From: UBA6078 sp964468685
Lineage (GTDB): Bacteria > Desulfobacterota > Syntrophia > Syntrophales > UBA2210
Length of the DNA stretch: 40,556 nucleotides
Direction: 5' to 3'
Assembly (NCBI GenBank): GCA_964468685.1
Contig: CAYXUH010000001.1
Coordinates: 1-40,556, forward strand
A model generated the notes under the pieces. The model was not told the DNA's origin and did not search any database. It was given only the letters and a program-made list of their open reading frames with translations. A program made the translations under genes and the position numbers. Positions within the stretch are counted from its first letter, which is position 1. The number at the start of each line of letters is the position of its first letter. Shown here piece by piece: positions 1 through 7,437 of this stretch.

Positions 1-20
1 ATTCCGGCTTTCGCCGGAAT
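1..20. repeat. REP-like palindrome at window edge
   Basis: The first 20 bases, ATTCCGGCTTTCGCCGGAAT, form a perfect 8-bp stem with a TTTC loop. Short palindromes of this type are common dispersed intergenic repeats (REP/RAYT-associated) in many proteobacteria. The element may continue to the left of the window, so its limits are unknown. Confidence 0.55.
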
Positions 21-96
21 GACGGCTTTGACGTATATTGTTGCCGGAGTAATATTTGTTTTCTATCTAAATTAATTGAATGTGTCAAATTCATTG

Positions 97-125
97 TGGT
101 TATAAATCTTTATTGATTATAACCA
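97..125. promoter_or_regulatory. 29-bp dyad, candidate LysR operator
   Basis: TGGTTATAA and TTATAACCA are perfect 9-bp inverted arms separated by 11 bases, ending 22 bases before the LysR start. LysR-type regulators classically bind interrupted dyads with the T-N11-A pattern, usually next to their own gene. A TATAAA at 101-106 (possible -10, with TTGAAT at 76-81 as a long-spaced -35) lies inside the left arm, which would suit autorepression. A divergent target gene left of the window is possible. Confidence 0.6.
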
Positions 126-147
126 ACCCTTGTGATATTTTTCTTTC

Positions 148-1080
148 ATGATCCACGGCAGATTCAAAAACATTACCCTGCAGCAGATGGAGGCGCTGGT
201 CAGGCTGGTCCAAGAGCGGACCTTCAGCCTGGCAGCCAAGAAGATGTACCTGACACAGCCATCTCTGACAAAGCATATAAAAAATCTGGAGGAGTTGATT
301 GGCGCGACGGTGGTTACCCGAAAGAACACGGGGATATCCCTGACACCGGAGGGGAAGATCCTCTACGATTACGCCCGACGCGTATTCAAACTGATGGATG
401 AGGCGCAGGAAAAGATCGCGAGGGTGAAGGAAGATGAGTCCGGCAGTATATTTATCAGCGCCAGCACCATCCCTTCAACCTATATCCTTCCGCATCTCCT
501 GAACACGTTTAACAGAGAATATCCCGACATCCGCTGTTATGTCCAGATGAATGACAGTGACGCGACTCTGGACATGATCCTCGATAATCAGGCCGAGATA
601 GGGTTTATCGGCAGGCCCGTATCCAACAGGAAGATCCATGCCGACGCAGTCTGGAAAGACCGCCTGGTCCTTGCCATGCCGAAAGAACACGCATGGAGCA
701 AGAAGGAGTCGGTGACGATAGATGAGCTGTCCCGGGAACCGTTTATCATCAGAGAGAAGGGCTCCGCCACTCGATCAATCTTTGAGGAGTACCTTCAAAA
801 GAATACGGGCAGGGGCCTGTCACGGTTCAACGTCATATGTGAACTGGGCAGTTCCGAGGCGGTCAAGGAGGCCATCGTGGCTGGCCTGGGGGTCTCGATC
901 CTCTCCGTTCATGCCGTGGGACGAGAACTGGCAGGGGGTCTTCTTGTTGAACGACCGGTTGAAAACTGTATCATTGAAAGGAATTTCTATTTGATCTATA
1001 AGAAGCAGCTGAGCCTGATGCGCCACCATGCAGTATTTCTGGATTCCGTAAGAAAATCGAAACCGGACTATTCCTGTTGA
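148..1080 (+). CDS. LysR family transcriptional regulator
   Basis: A 310-residue protein of typical LysR length. The N-terminal winged helix-turn-helix spans about residues 7-65 (core FSLAAKKMYLTQPSLTKHIK, then LTPEGKILYDYA) and is followed by a linker helix and the periplasmic-binding-like effector domain (about 92-300, with motifs FISASTIPSTYILP, GFIGRP and AIVAGLGVSILS). The ligand cannot be told from sequence. The dyad at 97-125 suggests autoregulation. No clear SD precedes the ATG, but the HTH begins where expected for this start. The threonine synthase gene follows after 57 bases; whether that is its target is not shown by the sequence. Confidence 0.92.
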   Translation: MIHGRFKNITLQQMEALVRLVQERTFSLAAKKMYLTQPSLTKHIKNLEELIGATVVTRKNTGISLTPEGKILYDYARRVFKLMDEAQEKIARVKEDESGSIFISASTIPSTYILPHLLNTFNREYPDIRCYVQMNDSDATLDMILDNQAEIGFIGRPVSNRKIHADAVWKDRLVLAMPKEHAWSKKESVTIDELSREPFIIREKGSATRSIFEEYLQKNTGRGLSRFNVICELGSSEAVKEAIVAGLGVSILSVHAVGRELAGGLLVERPVENCIIERNFYLIYKKQLSLMRHHAVFLDSVRKSKPDYSC

Positions 1081-1137
1081 TACTGCAGCTGATTACACCG
1101 CAAGACGTTACGAGACGAGGTAGATAACCCGACAATC

Positions 1138-2526
1138 ATGGAACCAATACGTTACTACAGCACAAACAGAAACCTGGACGACAAAGGGGGAATCACCCCG
1201 TTCAAAGAACGTGTCTCCTTCAGGGACGCCCTCCTCCAAGGTCAGGCCCCGGATGAAGGGCTGTATGTACCCGACCGTATACCGCATATATCCCATGAGG
1301 AGATCATGTCGCTAAAAGGCAAGCCCTATCCCGAAGCGGCGATGCTGATCGCCGGAACCTTTCTGGCAGACGAGATCGATGTGGGCACCCTTCGAACGAT
1401 CATAGAAAATTCGTATCCCTTTACCGTTCCTCTGGAGAACATGGTCGACCGGAAATATATCATGCGCCTTGACCAGGGACCGACGGCATCCTTCAAAGAC
1501 TTTGCCGCGCGGATGATGGCCCGCCTGATGGGACATTTTCGGGGCAAAGACACACGGCTGAATGTGCTGGTCGCAACCTCGGGGGATACAGGTAGCGCGG
1601 TCGGTGAGGCCTTCAAGGGAATCGAGGGAATTGATGTGACTATCCTCTATCCGCGGGGAGAGGTGAGCGGACGGCAGAAGAAACAGCTCGACACCATCGG
1701 CGGCAACGTTAGGGCGATCTGTGTCGACGGAAAATTTGATGACTGTCAAAATCTGGTGAAGGAGGCATTCGCCGATCCCTCGCTTGCTTATCTGTGCTTC
1801 ACCTCGGCGAATTCCATAAACTTCGGCAGGATACTCCCGCAAATGGTCTACTACTTCTACGCCTATGCCCAACTCTGCCGGGATTCTGAAGGTATCGTCG
1901 TCTCGGTTCCCTCGGGAAATTTCGGCAACGCCTTGGGCTGCGAATACGCGAGGCGCATGGGTCTCCCGGTAGAAAAACTGGTCATGCCGACCAACGAAAA
2001 TGACGAGTTTCCTCAATTTCTCGAAAAGGGCGTATATGAAAAGGTATCCCCATCGCTGGCATGTCTCTCAAACGCCATGAATGTCGGACATCCCAGCAAT
2101 CTCGCCCGCTTTTTCGAACTGTATGGCGGCACCGTGGACAGGACGGGAATGGTCCACCGAAACCCTGATATCGAGGCGATGCGAAACAATATCTTCTCCT
2201 TGAGCATATCCGACGAAGAAACAAAAAGGTGTATCAGGAAAACGTATGAGAGATATGGTATCGTCTTGGAACCCCACGGTGCGGTGGGGTGGCGGGGGCT
2301 TGAGACCTATCTCGAATGCTACGGTGATTTCCCCCTCTGCGTCTCGCTTGAGACGGCACATCCGGCAAAATTTCCGGACGAGATTGTAAATCTCCTCGGC
2401 ATCGCTCCCGAGGTGCCTGACAGCATGAGAGGAATTGACGGCAGAAAAGGCGAATCGGTACAACTGTCCGCGAATTATACCGTATTCAAAGAGTATCTCC
2501 AGGATAATCTGAAGTCGAAGGTGTAG
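1138..2526 (+). CDS. thrC: threonine synthase
   Basis: Converts O-phosphohomoserine to threonine in a PLP-dependent reaction, the last step of threonine synthesis in the cytoplasm. The 462-residue protein has the long-form architecture: N-terminal YYSTNRN and the DEGLYVPDRIP motif, the PLP lysine K120 in GPTASFKDFAARMM, the ATSGDTGSAVGEAF loop, and SVPSGNFGNALG for phosphate/PLP binding. Later segments (GAVGWRGLE, LETAHPAKFPDEI) also match the family. No homoserine kinase or dehydrogenase gene is adjacent. An SD is not obvious; a purine-rich GAGG lies rather far upstream of the ATG. Confidence 0.96.
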   Translation: MEPIRYYSTNRNLDDKGGITPFKERVSFRDALLQGQAPDEGLYVPDRIPHISHEEIMSLKGKPYPEAAMLIAGTFLADEIDVGTLRTIIENSYPFTVPLENMVDRKYIMRLDQGPTASFKDFAARMMARLMGHFRGKDTRLNVLVATSGDTGSAVGEAFKGIEGIDVTILYPRGEVSGRQKKQLDTIGGNVRAICVDGKFDDCQNLVKEAFADPSLAYLCFTSANSINFGRILPQMVYYFYAYAQLCRDSEGIVVSVPSGNFGNALGCEYARRMGLPVEKLVMPTNENDEFPQFLEKGVYEKVSPSLACLSNAMNVGHPSNLARFFELYGGTVDRTGMVHRNPDIEAMRNNIFSLSISDEETKRCIRKTYERYGIVLEPHGAVGWRGLETYLECYGDFPLCVSLETAHPAKFPDEIVNLLGIAPEVPDSMRGIDGRKGESVQLSANYTVFKEYLQDNLKSKV

Positions 2527-2609
2527 AGTCCGCGGTTTCCAAACCCGGCGCGGCGAGCCGCAAAACCGCTACGTATTGAACCGCAAATACAAAAAAGAGG
2601 TCAGCATCA

Positions 2610-4031
2610 TTGCAAGACACTATAAATGATCTATCAAAACGCGACGAGCTCTACCGGATAATAGCCGAAACGGTGAAGGATGCGATCACCGTGTGGGGTA
2701 TGAACCTTACTCTCATCTATGCGAGTCCGCCCATCGAGAACCTCTTAAGCTACACCGAAGACGAATTGAAGGATATCGTCAACAATGCCGGCACATCCGG
2801 TTTGAAACGTATCATAGCGATCGAATCCATTGACACCTTTACCGAAGAAACGAACAAACGGATAAAGGAATGTTCGACACTGAGTGAATCCGAACGGAAC
2901 GCACCCGTGGAATTGGAATTTATCAAAAAGGACGGCTCGACGGTATGGACGGAGACCATGAACAACCCCCTGATAAACGACGGCGGCGAACACATAGGGT
3001 TTCTCTCCATAACCAGAGATACCAGCAAACGAAAGCATACCCTGGAGATACTGCAGAGAAGTGAAGAGCGGTATCGAAACATACTCGAAAGCATCGAGGA
3101 GAGCTATTTCGAGCTTGATCCCGCCGGAAATTTTGTATTCTTCAATGACGCCCTGTGCAGGATGACCGGGTACTCACCGAAAGAATTAATGGGAATGAAC
3201 AACAGAGAGTACACCAGTCCGGAAACATCGAAAAAGCTCTACAAGACCTTCCAAAAGATATACGCTACGGGAATCCCGGAAAAGATGTATAATTACGAAG
3301 TGATACAAAAAAATGAAGAGATCCGGATCAACAATATGTCCGCCTCTCTGATGGTGGATTCATCGGGCAGTCCTATCGGGTTCCGAGGGGTTGCACGCGA
3401 CGTCACGGAGGACAGGAACAGAGAACGGGAACTGAAAGAAAGCTCCGACAACTTGCAGCATATGCTGGAAGAAACCGTACGAACGCTGGCATTCACCGTC
3501 GAGGTCCGGGATCCCTACACAGCAGGCCATCAACGGCGCGTGGCACAGCTTGCCGATGCCATCTCCCAAAAGATGAGCCTCCCCCTGGAGAAGGCGATGG
3601 GGGTAAAAATGGCGGCACTGATACACGATGTCGGTAAGATCCAGATCCCCGGAGAGATCCTGAACAAACCGGGTCCGCTCAATTCAAACGAGATGGATCT
3701 GGTCAGGACCCATTCAACGGTGGGGAGTAATATATTAAAGGAGATACAATTTCCCTGGCCGATATCGGATATCGTCCTTCAACACCACGGAAGGCTGGAT
3801 GGCTCAGGATATCCTCCGGGTATCAGTGAGGCAGAAATGTCTACCGAGGCGAAGATTATCGCCGTGGCGGACGTGGTCGAAGCAATGATGTCTCACCGCC
3901 CATACCGGTCGGCGCTGGGGCTGGACAAGGCCATCGAGGAGATCTCAAATAACAAGGGAACTCTGTACGATACCAAGGTAGTGGAGGCCTGTCTGTCGCT
4001 TCTTACCAAAGATGGGTTTACGTTCAGCTAA
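2610..4031 (+). CDS. PAS-PAS-HD-GYP cyclic-di-GMP phosphodiesterase
   Basis: A 473-residue cytoplasmic sensor-effector. Two PAS domains occupy about residues 10-140 (with the PAC-type tail GFLSITRDTSKRK) and 150-275 (GFRGVARDVTEDR), followed by a short coiled linker and an HD-GYP domain from about 290 to the end. The metal-binding HD is H339-D340 (HDVGK), and the signature HHGRLDGSGYP starts at H392, with GYP at 400-402 intact, so it is predicted to hydrolyse c-di-GMP. The start is TTG at 2610 with AGAGG upstream. It converges on the peptide-binding protein gene with only 6 bases between stops. What the PAS domains sense is unknown. Confidence 0.9.
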   Translation: MQDTINDLSKRDELYRIIAETVKDAITVWGMNLTLIYASPPIENLLSYTEDELKDIVNNAGTSGLKRIIAIESIDTFTEETNKRIKECSTLSESERNAPVELEFIKKDGSTVWTETMNNPLINDGGEHIGFLSITRDTSKRKHTLEILQRSEERYRNILESIEESYFELDPAGNFVFFNDALCRMTGYSPKELMGMNNREYTSPETSKKLYKTFQKIYATGIPEKMYNYEVIQKNEEIRINNMSASLMVDSSGSPIGFRGVARDVTEDRNRERELKESSDNLQHMLEETVRTLAFTVEVRDPYTAGHQRRVAQLADAISQKMSLPLEKAMGVKMAALIHDVGKIQIPGEILNKPGPLNSNEMDLVRTHSTVGSNILKEIQFPWPISDIVLQHHGRLDGSGYPPGISEAEMSTEAKIIAVADVVEAMMSHRPYRSALGLDKAIEEISNNKGTLYDTKVVEACLSLLTKDGFTFS

Positions 4032-4037
4032 CAAACG

Positions 4038-5699
4038 CTATCTCGTCATAACGTATCGCTGTTCGCCCTTCGGGGCATACCACCTGATGAAGTTATGGCC
4101 GATGCCGATGGGAGCGGGTTCTACTCCGCGGAATCGGCTGCTGATAATGGGGAGAGCGTCCGGCACATACAGGAAGGTGTACGGCTGTTCCTCCGCAAGG
4201 ATCTCCTGGATCCGCCCATAATATCCCTTCCTCTCCTTCTGGTCGAAAGTACTCCTCCCCTTTTCCAGCAGCTCATCTACCTCTTCGTTTTTGAAAGAGA
4301 TAAAATTCAGCTCGCCGGGCCGTGTCTTGCTCGAATGCCACACATCGTACAGGTCGGGATCGAGGGTAATGGTCCAGCCCAGGATCGTCGCGTCGAATCT
4401 CTTCTTGTTGATAAACTCATTGATGAAGGCGGCCCATTCAATAACCCTGATCTTCACCGTTATCCCGATATCGGCAAGCCTCCGCTGAATAATCTCAGCA
4501 CACTTTGCCCTGACCTCATTCCCCTGGTTTGTTATGATCTCAAAGACAAAGGGCCTGCCGCCGTGATCCAGCAGGCCGTCTCCATCGGAATCGTGCCACC
4601 CCGCCTGGGCCAGGAGCTCCTTGGCTCTCTGCGGATCGTAGGGATATCTTTTGACATCGGGGTTATACGGCCACGTTCCCGGTTTGAAGGGCCCCGAGGT
4701 CTCCTCCCCCAGACCGAGCAGAACACCTTCAACGATCTCACTCTTGTTTATCGCGTAACTGATGGCCTGCCTGACCCGCCGATCCCGGAAGAGGGGGTTT
4801 TCCAGATTATAGCCAAGGTAGGTGTAGGAGAATGACAGATATCGGTACTTATTAAAATTCTTGCGGAATAGGTTGTTTTCTGTCTGCCGGGTGTACTGAA
4901 GCGGCGTCAGACCCATCCGGTCTATTCCCTGTGCGCGAAGTTCCAGAAACATGGTGGCCATGTCGGGGATAATCCGCATAATGTATCCGCCGATATAGGG
5001 TTCTCCCTCAAAATAATCCGGATTGGAAACAAGAACTATCTTCTGGCCGGTCTTCCATTCCTTGAACATGTACGGCCCCGTGCCTATGGGATGACGCGAG
5101 AGGGGTGTTTGGGTAATATCCTTCCCTTCCAGCAGATGCCGGGGAAGCACGGAGGCACCCCAACTCGTAAGGGCAGGGGCAAAGGGCTCTTTGTAGGTAA
5201 CGCGGAAGGTATAGGGATCTATGACCTGCGCATCCTGTACCCGGAGAAAGTCTCCCGCATATGCGGTAGGGGTCTTGGGATCTATGGTAAGCCCATACGT
5301 AAACAGGACATCATCCGCGGTAAAGGGATGTCCGTCGTGCCATCTGACCCCCTTTCTCAGGTGGAAGGTAATTTCCAGACCATCATCGGAGATATTCCAC
5401 GACTTGGCCAGGTCGCCCACAACCTTCATATCTTTGTCATATTTTACAAGACCGTTAAAGACCAGGGATGCGATGCTGTGAGAGGTACTGTCCGAAGAGA
5501 GAATTGAAATCAGGTTGGAGGCATCCCCTATAGAGCCCTCAACCATGATGTCCCCATAGGCGGCTCCCGCAGGCAATTCTTTCACACCGGAATCACCTTC
5601 CGGTTTATCGCTCCCGCAGGCGAACAATGAAATCAAACCGATTATGATCAGGATCGGCACCAGGCGGTTTACAGGTATCATGACAGGGTTGTGATTCAT
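4038..5699 (-). CDS. peptide ABC transporter substrate-binding lipoprotein
   Basis: A 553-residue extracytoplasmic solute-binding protein of the DppA/OppA (SBP family 5) class. It has an N-terminal hydrophobic signal and a lipobox LFAC with acylated Cys28, so it is probably anchored in a membrane as a lipoprotein. Family motifs are visible: ISDDGLEITFHLRKGVRWHD, PFTADDVLFTYG, IGTGPYMFKEW, DRRVRQAISYAINKSEI, YDPQRAKELLAQAGW. No permease or ATPase gene is present on either side, so it is an orphan binding protein here. The ligand (peptide, nickel, oligosaccharide) cannot be decided from sequence. Confidence 0.92.
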   Translation of the reverse strand: MNHNPVMIPVNRLVPILIIIGLISLFACGSDKPEGDSGVKELPAGAAYGDIMVEGSIGDASNLISILSSDSTSHSIASLVFNGLVKYDKDMKVVGDLAKSWNISDDGLEITFHLRKGVRWHDGHPFTADDVLFTYGLTIDPKTPTAYAGDFLRVQDAQVIDPYTFRVTYKEPFAPALTSWGASVLPRHLLEGKDITQTPLSRHPIGTGPYMFKEWKTGQKIVLVSNPDYFEGEPYIGGYIMRIIPDMATMFLELRAQGIDRMGLTPLQYTRQTENNLFRKNFNKYRYLSFSYTYLGYNLENPLFRDRRVRQAISYAINKSEIVEGVLLGLGEETSGPFKPGTWPYNPDVKRYPYDPQRAKELLAQAGWHDSDGDGLLDHGGRPFVFEIITNQGNEVRAKCAEIIQRRLADIGITVKIRVIEWAAFINEFINKKRFDATILGWTITLDPDLYDVWHSSKTRPGELNFISFKNEEVDELLEKGRSTFDQKERKGYYGRIQEILAEEQPYTFLYVPDALPIISSRFRGVEPAPIGIGHNFIRWYAPKGEQRYVMTR

Positions 5700-5982
5700 A
5701 TCTACTCACGTCAGGTGAAGGATGACGGCGACCGGCCCGCCGCATATCGGGCATTCATGTCCCCCGTTTTTTTATTCTGTAACACAATGGACCCCCTGTC
5801 AAGGAATGAGTGTCCGTTGACTCACTAATGGGAATAGAGTTACATTTTCCGAGAACAAGAGGTGTAACAGTGCCCAAGCACGGCGGCATTAAGCGGACCG
5901 TGGGGTCGATATTGTTCTTGATAATACAACGATGTATGATATGTTCCATGACAGCTGATATGGTACGTGAGGTGATGCTCGC
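5700..5982. promoter_or_regulatory. divergent intergenic region, candidate promoters
   Basis: The 283 bases separate two divergent genes (peptide-binding protein left, GGDEF protein right) and must hold both promoters. A TATGAT at about 5934-5939 with TTGTTC 17 bases upstream is a plausible rightward promoter. A small dyad TGAGT-N8-ACTCA lies near 5807-5824. GAGGTG before 5983 is the probable SD of the rightward gene. No ORF or RNA gene was recognised. Confidence 0.3.
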
Positions 5983-7287
5983 ATGAAAAAGCAGATTCTT
6001 GTGGTGGAGAATGAACGTCTTATCGCCACAGATATCCAGCACAGGTTGCATGGCATGGGGTATGAGGTTGCCGCCTTTGCATTTTCCGGGGAGGAGGCCG
6101 TCAAAAAGGCTGTGGAGCTGTGCCCTGATCTGGTATTGATGGATATAATACTGGGCCCGGGCATAAACGGCATAGAAACCGCACGCCTGATTCATGCCAG
6201 CTGTACCATACCGATAGTATATGTCTCTTCCAATGTCTCCGAAGGCACAATGGAAGAGATAAAGTCAACAAATCCCTTTGGTTTTGTCATCAAGCCCTTT
6301 GAAGACAGGGAACTTCGCATTACCATAGAAATGGCCCTCTACCGGCACCAGATGGAGGAGGAGCTCCGCAAGAGTGAGGAGAGGTACCGAGCCCTCTTCG
6401 AGAACAACCCCATCGAGACGGTCATCGTGGATAAGGGGGCCGTCATAACGGGATATAATCAGGAAAAGGTAAAATCGGGAAACAGGCTCCCCCGTCCCGG
6501 CGACGTCCTGTACAGGGATTATGCGGGTAAATATAAACATGATATGTACGCCGAGCTTATGGAATGCATCGAATCGGGGGTATCAAAAGAGTTCCCCAAT
6601 GCGCATTACGGTCACAAATTCCTCTACATAAGGATATCCCCCTTCCCCGAAGGGGCTATTATCACTTCAATAGATGTGACTGAGAACAAGAGGCTGGAAG
6701 AGAGGCTTTCCCACCTGGCCACCCATGACCCGCTCACCGGACTCCCCAACCGGGCACTCTTTAATGACCGACTTTCTCTTGAGCTGGTTCGAGCACAGCG
6801 AAGCGGCAAGAAGCTGGCCGTCATGCTCCTTGACCTGGACAACTTCAAGGAGATCAACGATTCGTGGGGGCATACCGTGGGGGACGAAGTACTGAAGATC
6901 ATCGGAAGGCGTCTTCCCGATTTTCTGCGCAGGAGCGACTCAATCGCGAGGATGGGGGGGGATGAATTCCTGATACTGCTGCCGGAGATAGAGAAGGCCG
7001 AAGACGCGCGCAGGATCGGTCTGAAGGTGCTGAGCGCCTTCAAGGAACCTCTTATTGTAGATACAAAAGAACTCTCTACAACAACCAGTATCGGCTTTGC
7101 CATCTATCCCGATGATGGTGACGAGACCGACATCCTGTTGAAGAACGCCGATATAGCCATGTACAGTGTCAAAGAAGGGGGGCGCAACGGGTGCAGGCGA
7201 TACGATCCACGCATGCAGGACTCCCTGAATGGAGAAGGTTCGAAGGTCACAGGGCCGGAAGAGATGAATCGCGCCGGCCGGAAATGA
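5983..7287 (+). CDS. response regulator REC-PAS-GGDEF diguanylate cyclase
   Basis: A 434-residue protein. An N-terminal receiver domain (about 3-120) has phospho-acceptor D54 in LVLMDIILG and the conserved K of FVIKPF. A PAS-like domain follows (about 133-230), then a GGDEF domain (about 245-410) with an intact G325-G326-D327-E328-F329 signature. An I-site RxxD lies five residues upstream (RRSD-SIARM-GGDEF), so it should make c-di-GMP with product inhibition, under phosphorylation control. The partner kinase is not in the window. The C-terminal tail is short and polar. Its opposite number, the HD-GYP phosphodiesterase, is 2 kb away. Confidence 0.93.
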   Translation: MKKQILVVENERLIATDIQHRLHGMGYEVAAFAFSGEEAVKKAVELCPDLVLMDIILGPGINGIETARLIHASCTIPIVYVSSNVSEGTMEEIKSTNPFGFVIKPFEDRELRITIEMALYRHQMEEELRKSEERYRALFENNPIETVIVDKGAVITGYNQEKVKSGNRLPRPGDVLYRDYAGKYKHDMYAELMECIESGVSKEFPNAHYGHKFLYIRISPFPEGAIITSIDVTENKRLEERLSHLATHDPLTGLPNRALFNDRLSLELVRAQRSGKKLAVMLLDLDNFKEINDSWGHTVGDEVLKIIGRRLPDFLRRSDSIARMGGDEFLILLPEIEKAEDARRIGLKVLSAFKEPLIVDTKELSTTTSIGFAIYPDDGDETDILLKNADIAMYSVKEGGRNGCRRYDPRMQDSLNGEGSKVTGPEEMNRAGRK

Positions 7288-7437
7288 AGGCCCCGAATTT
7301 GAAAAAGAGGGTGTCGCATTCCACCGAACTCTGGTTATTTCATTGACAACCCATTGATTTTATAATAGAATGCTGAGTGATACCGAATATATGACAATTA
7401 TGTTATATTAATTGTGGAGAATGGAGGTAGGGTGATA

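Noticed and set aside
7345..7375. TTGACA and TATAAT pair upstream of the TPR gene as a sigma-70 promoter
   Set aside because: The spacing is only 12 bases, too short; TATAAT may be a real -10 but no fitting -35 was found.
7288..7437. Sigma-54 promoter upstream of the TPR gene
   Set aside because: No GG-N10-GC pair with consensus flanks could be found there or upstream of the regulator gene.
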